From an uncultured Bacteroidales bacterium (lineage in GTDB: Bacteria > Bacteroidota > Bacteroidia > Bacteroidales > UBA932): a stretch of 50,792 bases of DNA. Under the pieces are notes generated by a model. That model saw nothing but the letters and a program-made list of their open reading frames with translations, had not been told where the DNA came from and ran no database searches. A program made the position numbers and the translations under genes. Below, in pieces: positions 1-8,481 of this stretch (the first letter of the stretch is position 1; every line of letters starts with the position of its first letter). Location: positions 1 through 50,792 of the forward strand of contig CAMCFO010000018.1 in NCBI GenBank assembly GCA_945874155.1, in the 5' to 3' direction.

Positions 1-92
1 GATACTGCCAGGTATGAACACATACCGAGGAAGTATGCAAAAATCATATTGTCAACGAAAATTGACTTTACGAATAAGCTTAAATATTCCAT
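1..92 (-). CDS. nqrE: NqrE, Na+-translocating NADH:quinone reductase subunit E (partial)
   Basis: The 5' end of nqrE, cut by the window edge. The visible 30 codons begin [16 protein letters not shown] and continue [14 protein letters not shown], the typical NqrE N-terminus leading into the first membrane helix. NqrE is a membrane subunit of the sodium-pumping NADH:quinone oxidoreductase; with NqrD it is known to help bind an intramembrane iron centre, but the cysteines beyond the edge cannot be judged. It follows nqrD by 18 nt in the order A-B-C-D-E, which fixes the identity. The start is the only ATG in this frame. Confidence 0.93.
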   Translation of the reverse strand, partial: MEYLSLFVKSIFVDNMIFAYFLGMCSYLAV

Positions 93-110
93 AATAAACT
101 GAGTTTGCTG

Positions 111-734
111 TTATTTTTCCTGAAGATCCTTCTGAACGCCCCTCTGGATCCAGACTATGCAGCCCAGAAGAATGAGAGCCATAGGAGGAAGGATTACAAG
201 ACCGTTGTTCATATAACCTGCCGTATAGAAAGCCTCAGGGATGATTCTGAAACCGAAGAGTGTGCCGCTTCCGAGAAGTTCACGGAAGAATGCCACGATG
301 ATGAGTATCATTCCGTAGCCGGCTCCGTTTGCAAGACCGTCCAGAAGTGAAGGAATCGGCTTGTTGCCAAGAGCATAGGCCTCGATACGTCCCATCACTA
401 TACAGTTGGTGATGATAAGTCCGACATAGACCGAAAGGGTTTTGCTGACACTGTAGGCATAGGCCTTGAGCACCTGGTCCACGAGGATTACCATAAGCGC
501 CACCACAACGAGCTGCACGATGATACGGATACGGTTAGGGATGGATTTCCTGATGAGGGAAACCACGAAGCTTGAGAGTCCGGTGACAATGATCACAGAA
601 AGTGCCATCACGCAGGCTCCCTTGAGCTGTACGGTGACTGCAAGCGAAGAGCAGATACCGAGCACCAGAACCGTAATAGGGTTGCCCTTGAATATGGGGT
701 TGAGAAGCGTTTCTTTCCAATTGATGTCTTTCAT
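111..734 (-). CDS. nqrD: NqrD, Na+-translocating NADH:quinone reductase subunit D
   Basis: A 207-aa integral membrane subunit of Na+-NQR, of normal family length (about 208-210 aa). It has about six hydrophobic helices, among them ITVLVLGICSSLAVTVQLKG near the N-terminus and YVGLIITNCIVMGRIEAYAL in the middle. The cysteines in GICSS and TNCIVMGR match the NqrD positions known to bind the intramembrane Fe centre shared with NqrE. It lies 3 nt after nqrC and 18 nt before nqrE, so it is translated from the same operon. It is related to RnfE/NqrD-family proteins, but the operon content (NqrA, NqrC) rules out an Rnf complex. Confidence 0.95.
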   Translation of the reverse strand: MKDINWKETLLNPIFKGNPITVLVLGICSSLAVTVQLKGACVMALSVIIVTGLSSFVVSLIRKSIPNRIRIIVQLVVVALMVILVDQVLKAYAYSVSKTLSVYVGLIITNCIVMGRIEAYALGNKPIPSLLDGLANGAGYGMILIIVAFFRELLGSGTLFGFRIIPEAFYTAGYMNNGLVILPPMALILLGCIVWIQRGVQKDLQEK

Positions 735-737
735 AGC

Positions 738-1574
738 CTATTCCTCCTCTGTTGTTGGTTCAACAATTTCCTCAGCCACAGGCTCCTGTGCGGCAGCTGA
801 TTCGGCTGCGAGCTTGTTGAGATAAGGAAGGTAATATTTCACCCAGGTGCGGACTGTAGTGCCCACTGCGCCGGAAGTGATGGATGCGCCGGAGATGGCG
901 TCAACCTCGTGTTCAGTGTCCTTGGCTCCGCCTTTGATGACTCCGAAATAACCTTCGTCGGTGATGCTGCGGCCCTTGAACTGGCTGTAGAAAGGGGTCT
1001 CGGTGATTTTTGCACCAAGTCCCGGAGTCTCGCTCTTGTGGTCGAAGATTGCGCCGTCGAAAGTGCGGCCATCCTCTGCGAATGCGAGATAGCCCCAGAC
1101 AGGTCCCCAAAGACCGGCACCGTAGCAAGGAATGACAGTCACTTTCTGTCCTTTGATATTGAAGACATAAACGGGAAGCTTGAGTTCGGAGGCTGCGTCT
1201 GCATTGCCGGCCTCAATCTTCTTGATTATATCGTTCTGTTTCTTGAGGTCGGAAGTTGAAGCCACTTCAATCGCCTTCTTGTCTTCCTTGCCTATGTTCA
1301 TCTGACCGGCCTTTTCGCCGTTGGCATCCACGAAGATAGCGTCTGAGATGAGATTCTGATATTCTTCGAGAATGTCGGTATCTTCTGCGATCACATAATC
1401 CGGATCGGCCTGAGTGGCGGCGGAGATGACCTTGGTGATGGTCTCCAGCTTGACGTTCTCGTTCTGTTTGTCTTTGAGAGCCTGGGAAGTGAAAGCCAGA
1501 ATCGCAGCGACAACAACCACAAGAACTATCGAGTAGATGACAGTGTATGTATTGCTATTTGTATTCATAATCAA
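738..1574 (-). CDS. nqrC: NqrC, FMN-carrying subunit of Na+-NQR
   Basis: The periplasmic flavoprotein subunit of Na+-NQR. One N-terminal membrane helix (about residues 10-30) is followed by an FMN-binding domain. The flavinylation motif DAISGASIT is near residue 231 and fits the D-x-x-[ST]-G-A-[ST]-x-T signature in which ApbE attaches FMN to the last Thr. The next residues, YYLPYLNKL, match the usual NqrC end. After them is an extra acidic Ala/Glu/Pro tail of about 20 residues that many NqrC proteins lack. ATG ATT ATG occurs at the start; the second ATG (1568) gives the more typical N-terminus. The gene is 3 nt after nqrB. Confidence 0.93.
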   Translation of the reverse strand: MIMNTNSNTYTVIYSIVLVVVVAAILAFTSQALKDKQNENVKLETITKVISAATQADPDYVIAEDTDILEEYQNLISDAIFVDANGEKAGQMNIGKEDKKAIEVASTSDLKKQNDIIKKIEAGNADAASELKLPVYVFNIKGQKVTVIPCYGAGLWGPVWGYLAFAEDGRTFDGAIFDHKSETPGLGAKITETPFYSQFKGRSITDEGYFGVIKGGAKDTEHEVDAISGASITSGAVGTTVRTWVKYYLPYLNKLAAESAAAQEPVAEEIVEPTTEEE

Positions 1575-1577
1575 TAA

Positions 1578-2750
1578 TTATTTTGCGACTTTGACTTTTT
1601 TTGCACGCCTGCTGATTGAGCAGGAAATGACGCAGTGGTCAATGAGCGGTGCAAAGGTGTTCATAAGCAGGATGGCGAGCATCATTCCTTCGGCATAGCC
1701 CGGGTTCCAGATACGCACTGTCACAGCAAGGGCACCGACGAGGAATCCGTAAATCCATTTTCCGCACTCGGTCTGAGCCGAAGTCACAGGATCGGTTGCC
1801 ATAAAGACTGTTCCGAAGAGGAAACCGCCCATAACGAGCTGATAGTAACCCGGAAGGTCGGTTGCGCCGCAGGCATATCCAAGATAACCCACTGCAAGTC
1901 CGCCGATTACGGAAGAAAGCATAATCTTCCAGGAAGCCACTCCAGTTCCGAGCAGGATGATGGCACCGAGCAGGATTGCTATTACGGAAGTCTCACCTAC
2001 AGAGCCGGGAACCGTGCCCAGGAACATATTCAGGAGGGAGTAACCGTGGTCTGCAAGACCTGCCATAGTCGGGTTTGCGAGAGGGGTTGCACCGGAGAAA
2101 GCATCTGCAACAGGACCGCCGCACCATGCATTCTCACCTGCTCCGAGTCCGCCCACCCATACGGTGTCGCCGGACATCTTGCTTGGGTAGGAGAAGAAGA
2201 GGAATGCGCGGGTGAGGAGAGCCGGGTTCCAGATGTTCATACCTGTGCCGCCGAAGCACTCCTTGCCGAAGATTACTGCAAATGCCACTGCAATCGCGAG
2301 CATCCAAAGAGGAACGTCCACAGGCACGATAAGAGGAATGAGCATACCTGATACGAGGTAGCCCTCATTCACTTCGTGTCCGCGCAGCTGAGCCGAGGTG
2401 AACTCGATTGCAAGACCCACTATATAAGATACAAGGTAGAGCGGAATGACCTTCACCAGACCATAGCCCACTATAGGCCAGAAGCCCCAGTCGAGGCCGT
2501 AAGCCAAAGAGTGCTGGTAACCGGTGTTCCAGATACCGAAAAGCATTGCCGGAACCAGTGAAATCACCACCATAATCATCACTCTCTTCAAATCGACGCA
2601 GTCCCTGATGTGCGCACCCTTGGTGGTCACGGTATTCGGAACGAAGAGGAAAGTCTCGAATGCGTCGAAAGTCGAATGGAGGAATCCGAGTTTGCCGCCT
2701 TTCTCAAAGGTCGGCTTAACTTTGTCAACTAATTTTCTTAATCCGTTCAT
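1578..2750 (-). CDS. nqrB: NqrB, membrane FMN subunit of Na+-NQR
   Basis: A 390-aa polytopic membrane protein, the core of the Na+ pump and the riboflavin- and quinone-site subunit. The covalent FMN motif DAFSGATPLANP is near residue 220; the Thr of SGAT is the flavinylated residue in the family. The N-terminus, rich in basic residues and followed by FETFLFVPNTVTTKGAHIRD, is typical. The segment GKECFGGTGMNIWNPALLTR is a conserved NqrB/RnfD signature. It sits 11 nt after nqrA and 3 nt before nqrC. The C-terminal residues RRAKKVKVAK are basic and probably cytoplasmic. Confidence 0.95.
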   Translation of the reverse strand: MNGLRKLVDKVKPTFEKGGKLGFLHSTFDAFETFLFVPNTVTTKGAHIRDCVDLKRVMIMVVISLVPAMLFGIWNTGYQHSLAYGLDWGFWPIVGYGLVKVIPLYLVSYIVGLAIEFTSAQLRGHEVNEGYLVSGMLIPLIVPVDVPLWMLAIAVAFAVIFGKECFGGTGMNIWNPALLTRAFLFFSYPSKMSGDTVWVGGLGAGENAWCGGPVADAFSGATPLANPTMAGLADHGYSLLNMFLGTVPGSVGETSVIAILLGAIILLGTGVASWKIMLSSVIGGLAVGYLGYACGATDLPGYYQLVMGGFLFGTVFMATDPVTSAQTECGKWIYGFLVGALAVTVRIWNPGYAEGMMLAILLMNTFAPLIDHCVISCSISRRAKKVKVAK

Positions 2751-2761
2751 AACAGTTCAAA

Positions 2762-4117
2762 TTAAGCCATTTCCTTCAGCATCAGACTGATTCCGTCTTC
2801 GATGATGGACTGGATGTTGATTTTTGACGGGCAGACATACTCACAGAGAGCGAAATCCTCCGGCAGAACTTCATAGATGCCGTATTTCTCCATCTTCTCG
2901 ATGTCTCCCGCAAGGCAAGCCTTCACGAGATAGACAGGGAAGAGGTTCATAGGGAGCACTTTTCCATAGACATCAGACACCACGAATGCCCTCGGGCCGC
3001 CGTGGAGGTTGGTGTCCATATCGTAAACCTTCTTCGGAGTGAGCCAGGAGAAATAAGTCCTTGAAGAACTGAACTGGCTGGTTCTGAACGGTTTTGCCCA
3101 ACCGAACATTTCGTAATCGTTGCCTTCCTTGAGTATGGTCACCTGATTGTCGTAGAAACCGAGGAAACCGTCCTTGCCCACAGAGGTACCTGACAGGGCA
3201 TCGCCGCTGATGAAACGGAGCTTCTCAGGCTCGGAATAGAACCACGCGAACTCTTTCATGGCCATACCCGGAACGCAGCTGACATACGCAGGTTCGACTG
3301 CACGCGGGCCTGTGATGGCGATTTTCCTTCTCACGTCGTATTTGCCGGTGCGGAAAAGTTTGCCGATTGCTGCAAGCATCACCATTGAAACGGTCCATAC
3401 TGTCTCACCCTTGCGTATAGGGCTGATGTGGTGAATCTGCACTCCCACGTTACCTGCCGGATGCGGGCCGGAGAATGTGTGGGGAATGATGTTTTCCAAC
3501 TTGTGGAAAGGGGTTCCGGAGTAGGTCCTGGCATCGAATGACACGTGGATGCCTCCGTCAGTGAGTTTGTTGAGGGCATTGATTGCCGCCTGAATGTCGG
3601 CGAACTCATCCCTGAGGGCGAATTCAATGTCAGCGGCAAGAGGTGCCGTACTGAAAGCCGAAACGAAGATAGCCTTAGGCTTGATTTGAGGATTGGCGAT
3701 GACACCGTAAGGCCTTTGTACCAGGGCCGGCCAGAGACCGCTTTCGAGAAGTGCCTTTCTGACGCCATCCGCATTGAGTTCAGAAGGCTTCCTCACCCCG
3801 AAATCGACATATTCCTGAGTCGAGTCGGCCTTGATGCGGATTTCAAGCAACTTTCTCTTTTCTCCACGGACAACCTCCACCACCTCTCCGCTTACCGGGG
3901 ATGCGAAAAGAATGTCCTGAGCCATCTTGTCTGCCATTACCGGTGTGCCTGCAAGGACTTTTTCGCCTTCCTTAACGAGAAGTTTGGGAACGAGACCGCG
4001 GAAATCCGACGGTTTGACGGCGATAATGTCCGGAGCAATCACCTTCCTGGTGTTCAGGGCCGCTTTTCCTTCTATGGGAATATTCAGACCCTTTTTCAAA
4101 TAGATGTTGTTTGACAT
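2762..4117 (-). CDS. nqrA: NqrA, soluble subunit of Na+-NQR
   Basis: First gene of the nqr operon: the 451-aa cytoplasmic, non-flavin subunit NqrA, of normal length. The start at 4117 gives MSNNIYLKKGLNIPIEGKA, the characteristic N-terminus. A longer frame reaches 4168, but its 17 extra residues are not conserved in the family and come from the promoter region, so they are rejected. Family marks include the N-terminal lipoyl-like fold (VKPSDFRGLVPKLLVKEGEKV), the central GVQIHHISPIRKGETVW and the C-terminal FALCEYVCPSKINIQ. In Bacteroidota, Na+-NQR regenerates NAD+ and makes a sodium gradient that can drive Na+-coupled transporters such as the Na+/phosphate carrier at 35870. Confidence 0.96.
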   Translation of the reverse strand: MSNNIYLKKGLNIPIEGKAALNTRKVIAPDIIAVKPSDFRGLVPKLLVKEGEKVLAGTPVMADKMAQDILFASPVSGEVVEVVRGEKRKLLEIRIKADSTQEYVDFGVRKPSELNADGVRKALLESGLWPALVQRPYGVIANPQIKPKAIFVSAFSTAPLAADIEFALRDEFADIQAAINALNKLTDGGIHVSFDARTYSGTPFHKLENIIPHTFSGPHPAGNVGVQIHHISPIRKGETVWTVSMVMLAAIGKLFRTGKYDVRRKIAITGPRAVEPAYVSCVPGMAMKEFAWFYSEPEKLRFISGDALSGTSVGKDGFLGFYDNQVTILKEGNDYEMFGWAKPFRTSQFSSSRTYFSWLTPKKVYDMDTNLHGGPRAFVVSDVYGKVLPMNLFPVYLVKACLAGDIEKMEKYGIYEVLPEDFALCEYVCPSKINIQSIIEDGISLMLKEMA

Positions 4118-4175
4118 TATAAATATAATTTTGAGTATTTCTTGTGCAATTTTGTCCAAAAGCCACAAAGCGCCG

Positions 4176-4183
4176 CAAATTTA
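4176..4183 (-). promoter_or_regulatory. Candidate promoter -7 element of the nqr operon
   Basis: TAAATTTG on the minus strand is a perfect match to the Bacteroidota -7 consensus TAnnTTTG. A TTG lies 21 nt upstream (4205-4207 read on the minus strand). The implied leader to the nqrA ATG is about 50-55 nt. No other candidate in this 116-nt divergent gap is as good. Confidence 0.45.
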
Positions 4184-4196
4184 CACAAAAATTTGC

Positions 4197-4204
4197 TATT
4201 TTCG
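4197..4204 (+). promoter_or_regulatory. Candidate promoter -7 element of pcrA
   Basis: TATTTTCG matches seven of eight positions of TAnnTTTG and lies 30 nt before the pcrA ATG. No clear -33 TTTG is seen. It sits next to the minus-strand nqr promoter, so the two would be back to back. Confidence 0.3.
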
Positions 4205-4233
4205 CAACCCAAAAACAATAAAGGAGACAAGAG

Positions 4234-6684
4234 ATGCAGAATGGAACGACAAGTATTTTCGAAGGGCTGAATCCGGTCCAGAAACAGGCAGTTGAATGTA
4301 CCGCAGGACCGGTGCTGATTGTGGCGGGAGCAGGCTCCGGAAAGACGCGCGTACTGACCTGCAGAATTGCGAATATACTCCAAAGCGGCTGTGCCCCGGA
4401 GAGGATTCTCGCCCTTACCTTCACCAATAAAGCGGCGAAGGAAATGAAGGAAAGAATAGCCCTGATGGTGGGTGCAAGAGCCGCCAGAAAGCTCTATATG
4501 GGCACCTTCCACTCCGTTTTCATACGTCTTCTCAGGGTCTATGCCGCCCAAATCGGATATAAGAGTGACTTCACCATTTACGACACAGACGACTCCCAAA
4601 GGCTCATCAAGACCTGCATCAAGGAACTCCAGCTGGACGACAAGGTCTATAAGCCCAAGGACGTGCAGTCCCGCATCTCCTATGCCAAGAACAACCTGAT
4701 TACAGCGGCCAAATACCGTGAGAGTCCTGCAGCAATAGACCAGGACCGCAAGCGCAAAATGCCGCGTATCAATGAGATATATGCCCTTTACGCACAAAAG
4801 TGCATACAGTCCGGGGTGATGGATTTCGACGATGTGCTGCTGAATATGAACATACTCCTGAGGGACAGCCCTGCCGCCTGTGCAGAAATTTCGGGAATGT
4901 TCGACTATATACTGGTGGACGAGTATCAGGATACGAATATGGCACAGTACATCATCCTGAAAAGACTCGCCGCAGTGCATCACAATCTCTGCGTGGTGGG
5001 CGACGACTCCCAGTCCATCTACGGTTTCCGCGGGGCAAGGGTCGAGAATATACTGAATTTCCGCAAGGACTATCCCGAGGCTAGGATTTTCCGTCTCGAA
5101 CAGAACTACAGGTCCACGCAGACCATAGTCAATGCCGCCAATTCCGTAATAGAGAAAAACTCGTCAAGGATTCCCAAAACCTGTTTTTCCAAGGGCGATG
5201 AAGGCGAGAAGATAAAACTGATAAAGGCTTTCACGGAAACGGAAGAGGCTATGCTCACAGTATCGGCCATCCTTGGCATCATCCGCAGCGAATCGGCTCA
5301 GTATCAGGATTTTGCGATATTGTATAGGACCAATGCCCAGTCCCGTGCCCTGGAGGAGGCTCTCCGCAAGAGGAACGTGCCTTACAAGATTTTCTCAGGC
5401 AATTCATTCTATGAGAGGGCTGAAATCAGGGATGCGATGGCCTATCTCAAGCTGACGGTCAACATCAATGACGACGAGAGTTTCCGCCGCATCATAAACA
5501 AGCCTGCCAGGGGCATCGGAGACACATCCGTGGTTGCACTCACAGCTGCCGCACACGGACACGGGACTACACTTTTCAAGGCGGCTTATGAGGCGGATCT
5601 CGAGACTTACGGTCTGAAACCGGCCGCTGCGGCACGCATTAGGGGATTCTGCGATTTCATAGCAAAACTCTCCGTCAGGGCAGCCTCTGAGGATGCCTAT
5701 ACCATTGCAGACGAAGTGCTTAAGGGCAGCGGACTATGGCAATCCCTGAAAGCCGACACCTCCGTTGAGGGCCAGTCCAGATTTGCCAACCTCGAAGAAT
5801 TGCTCAACGCTGTGAAACTGTTTATTGAGGACAGGAACGGGGAATATGTTGAGGACCAGATTGCAGAAGAGCGGATTTCCTCTGCGGACGAACTCAAAGC
5901 TGAAGACTACCCTCTGGTAAGATTGAGCGATTATCTTGAGAACGTGAGCCTTATAAGCGCTGCTGACGTGAGCGACGAAGAGTCGGCAAACAGGGTTGCA
6001 CTGATGACCGTCCACACTTCAAAAGGGCTGGAATTCCCCTATGTTTTCATTGCCGGAATGGAGGAGAACCTCTTCCCTTCGGGCGGATGGCTGGCCCCTG
6101 AAAATGAAATCGAGGAGGAGAGGAGGCTGTTCTATGTGGCCGTGACCCGGGCCGAGAAGAGGGTTTCGATGTCGTTTGCCAAGACCAGGATGAGACACGG
6201 CAAGTCGGAGTCCAACGCCCCCAGCAGATTTCTCTATGAAATTGACAGTCAATACATTCTGAATCCTATCTCCAAGGATGAGGAAGAGGAGGGCGGACTT
6301 GGGGGCGGAATATCCTCGGGAGTTTCTGGTTTTGGCGGACGGTTTTCCTCTGAACGGGTTTCCTCAGGACGGTTTTCTTCGGGAGGGGTTTCCGGAGGAA
6401 GGAATGGACACGGCAGGCCGCAGCAGGCTCCAAGCCCGGCCGCAAATCCTGCCCGCAGACCGGAGGGCATTGCATCATCGCGACCTCTGGCTCCAAGTGC
6501 AGATTTCGTCCCTTCACCAGTGTCCGACCTGCGTGAAGGTCAACGAATTGAGCACAACCGCTTCGGAGCAGGCACAATAAAGCAGCTCAGCGGAACGGCT
6601 CCCGATGTGAAAGCCGTAATCAGTTTCGACAATTTCGGAGAGAAGATTCTGCTCCTTAAATACGCAAAAGTGAGAATTCTCTAG
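4234..6684 (+). CDS. pcrA: ATP-dependent DNA helicase PcrA/UvrD (SF1)
   Basis: A 3'-5' superfamily 1A helicase for DNA repair and replication-fork maintenance. Motifs in order: Q-motif LNPVQKQAVE (12-21), Walker A AGAGSGKT (31-38), motif Ia LTFTNKAAKEMKERI, Walker B VDEYQDTN (about 228-235), motif III GDDSQSIYGFRGA (about 256-268), motif IV EQNYRSTQ, motif V MTVHTSKGLEFPYVF and motif VI VTRAEKRV (about 637). The C-terminal tail has a Gly/Ser/Phe/Arg-rich linker (about 680-735), a Pro-rich stretch and then a Tudor-like end (EGQRIEHNRFGAGTI to KYAKVRIL) as in PcrA/UvrD. The start is supported by AAGGAGA at 4221-4227, a strong ribosome site for this phylum. Length is 816 aa, slightly over the family norm because of the linker. 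Confidence 0.95.
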   Translation: MQNGTTSIFEGLNPVQKQAVECTAGPVLIVAGAGSGKTRVLTCRIANILQSGCAPERILALTFTNKAAKEMKERIALMVGARAARKLYMGTFHSVFIRLLRVYAAQIGYKSDFTIYDTDDSQRLIKTCIKELQLDDKVYKPKDVQSRISYAKNNLITAAKYRESPAAIDQDRKRKMPRINEIYALYAQKCIQSGVMDFDDVLLNMNILLRDSPAACAEISGMFDYILVDEYQDTNMAQYIILKRLAAVHHNLCVVGDDSQSIYGFRGARVENILNFRKDYPEARIFRLEQNYRSTQTIVNAANSVIEKNSSRIPKTCFSKGDEGEKIKLIKAFTETEEAMLTVSAILGIIRSESAQYQDFAILYRTNAQSRALEEALRKRNVPYKIFSGNSFYERAEIRDAMAYLKLTVNINDDESFRRIINKPARGIGDTSVVALTAAAHGHGTTLFKAAYEADLETYGLKPAAAARIRGFCDFIAKLSVRAASEDAYTIADEVLKGSGLWQSLKADTSVEGQSRFANLEELLNAVKLFIEDRNGEYVEDQIAEERISSADELKAEDYPLVRLSDYLENVSLISAADVSDEESANRVALMTVHTSKGLEFPYVFIAGMEENLFPSGGWLAPENEIEEERRLFYVAVTRAEKRVSMSFAKTRMRHGKSESNAPSRFLYEIDSQYILNPISKDEEEEGGLGGGISSGVSGFGGRFSSERVSSGRFSSGGVSGGRNGHGRPQQAPSPAANPARRPEGIASSRPLAPSADFVPSPVSDLREGQRIEHNRFGAGTIKQLSGTAPDVKAVISFDNFGEKILLLKYAKVRIL

Positions 6685-6692
6685 TTTTGATT

Positions 6693-8303
6693 ATGAGCTT
6701 GTTATATTTCATATCCTGCATCTTGCTCCTGAGCAGTACCCCCCCCCGAAGCATTCCTGAGGAAGGGCGCTCTTTCCCGACCATAAGAGATCTGGACAGG
6801 ATGGTGGACAAATCCGAAGATTACGAGAGGAGAAGGCTTGCCGGATTGGACAGTCTGAGGGCACTTGAAAGAGTCAAATCCGATGAAGAATCCTTATATA
6901 TTATATATTCGGACATCTGTTCCATCTACGACCGCTACCAGACCGACTCGGCACTCATCTATGCCAAAAAAGCGGTCCGTATGGCCTCCAGGCTTAAGGA
7001 CAACGAAATGAACCGCAGTCGTATGACACGGGCACTCACTATGCTGGGCAAACAGTTTGAGACAGCCGGAATGCATAACGAAGCCCTGGAAACACTCGGA
7101 CAAATCGACAGGCACACAGCGACTGCAGAGGAAATGACATCGGCCTACAATTTCTACATCTTTGTGTATGAATCCCTTAAAAGCCAATGCCTCGACCCGG
7201 ATGCGATTCCGCAATACGACAGGCAAATTGAAAACTACAAAGACTCTGTTCTCAGGGTTTCTCCGGGAAGAGTAGTGACCCTGTCCGAAAAGAGACTCGA
7301 CACCGGGGATTGTCTGGGAGCCCTGGAATTATTGCTACCACTGTACGATACAACCGACATAAGTTCCGCCCGTATGGGCTCTATTGCTCTGCTGGCTGCT
7401 GACATCCATTTCAGGATGGGTTTGAAGCAAGAAGCCAGAAACTACCTCATAGTATCCGCCATATCCGACATTCTGAACGGCAAAAAGGAATATATTGCCC
7501 TGCGCCGTCTGGGCATTGAGTTGTACAAGGAGGGAGACATCACAAGAGCCTACAAATATCTCTCAAAATCGCTCAAGGATGCCACATTCTGCAATGCAAG
7601 AATCAAAATCGACGAGATTGTTCCTATGTTGAGCATCGTGGAGGATGCCTATAGCGAACAAAAGGAAATGATTTGGAACATAGTTGTCCTGAGCCTTGTT
7701 GTCGTGAGCCTGCTGGTACTGGCCCTGATGGTCTTGATCCAGAGGGAGAGAAAAGAGAAGCAGGTATATGCCCAGCTCAGCCGCAAACTCAGACAGGCAC
7801 GGGAACTTCAGGAAGAGACCACAGCACAGGTCCGGGAAGCCAGCAACATAAAGGACACCTACATCACCGGGCTTATGCTGGAGTGCATACACCGCATAGA
7901 GAGTCTGGACAACTATCGCCAGAACCTGAACCGTATGGCCCTTGCAGGAGAGATGAGAGGATTGCAGAAGGAGCTCAAGTCCAAGGCAGTGGTGGAGCAG
8001 GAGTGGGACTCATTCTACAATGTATTCGACAAAACCTTCCTGTCACTCTTCCCCGACTTCATTGTGGACTTTAACAGACTGATGAAAGATTCCGGCAAAA
8101 TCACCAACTGCACGAGGGGAAGCCTGACCCAGGAACTGCGTACTTTTGCATTGGTCAGACTGGGAATCAGCTCCAGCGAGAAAATTGCCACCTTGCTGCG
8201 CTACTCCCGTTCAACCATCTACAACTATAGGTCAAAGGCCCGGGCGAATGCCTTGAATCCCGCCACATTTGAGGACGATCTTATGAAAATCCAATCAATT
8301 TGA
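6693..8303 (+). CDS. DUF6377 membrane-anchored regulator with TPR-like N-terminus
   Basis: A 536-aa protein of the DUF6377 type. Order: a signal peptide (about 1-20), a long helical TPR-like periplasmic region (30-320), one membrane helix (VVLSLVVVSLLVLALMVLIQ, about 331-350), a coiled-coil segment (350-400) and a C-terminal cytoplasmic domain. That domain ends in a helix-turn-helix-like stretch, GISSSEKIATLLRYSRSTIY (about residues 490-510). This layout suggests a surface or periplasmic sensor linked directly to DNA binding, and related genes often sit beside Sus-type loci; control of the following GH89 operon is inference. The start is the ATG at 6693, 8 nt after the pcrA stop. A run of nine C (6739-6747) falls in the signal-peptide region, where slippage would switch the frame. 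Confidence 0.8.
   Translation: MSLLYFISCILLLSSTPPRSIPEEGRSFPTIRDLDRMVDKSEDYERRRLAGLDSLRALERVKSDEESLYIIYSDICSIYDRYQTDSALIYAKKAVRMASRLKDNEMNRSRMTRALTMLGKQFETAGMHNEALETLGQIDRHTATAEEMTSAYNFYIFVYESLKSQCLDPDAIPQYDRQIENYKDSVLRVSPGRVVTLSEKRLDTGDCLGALELLLPLYDTTDISSARMGSIALLAADIHFRMGLKQEARNYLIVSAISDILNGKKEYIALRRLGIELYKEGDITRAYKYLSKSLKDATFCNARIKIDEIVPMLSIVEDAYSEQKEMIWNIVVLSLVVVSLLVLALMVLIQRERKEKQVYAQLSRKLRQARELQEETTAQVREASNIKDTYITGLMLECIHRIESLDNYRQNLNRMALAGEMRGLQKELKSKAVVEQEWDSFYNVFDKTFLSLFPDFIVDFNRLMKDSGKITNCTRGSLTQELRTFALVRLGISSSEKIATLLRYSRSTIYNYRSKARANALNPATFEDDLMKIQSI
6739..6747 (+). repeat. Poly-C tract of 9 in the DUF6377 gene
   Basis: Nine consecutive C about 47 nt into the regulator gene, encoding the residues at the signal-peptide boundary (STPPRS). 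The reading frame is intact with nine C. Homopolymers of this length are prone to slipped-strand mispairing. Confidence 0.9.
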
Positions 8304-8481
8304 CCTATCCGGTCAATTTACTTTTCAGCATATAAATTCAAAGACTATTCCATTGTAAGTGAATGTGATAGCCTTTTTAGGCCTGTCCAAAAGCCGTCCA
8401 CGATATTGCGCAGGGCAAACAGATATCATACCTTGCTTACGAACCGGACGCAGATGTACCGGGAGAAACAAGCGATTTACT
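8304..8481. other. Gap between regulator and GH89 operon
   Basis: A 178-nt gap. At its left edge a short inverted repeat, TTGACC/GGTCAA with loop tatcc (8300-8316), overlaps the regulator stop codon and is followed by a T-rich stretch; it could be a weak terminator or an operator. The frame of the GH89 gene stays open through part of the gap (to 8359), but the residues there look non-coding. I see no TAnnTTTG promoter that I would call. Confidence 0.4.

Noticed and set aside
8359..8481. N-terminal extension of the GH89 gene
   Set aside because: The 41 extra residues are Arg/Cys-rich without conservation signals and would bury the signal peptide that starts at 8482.
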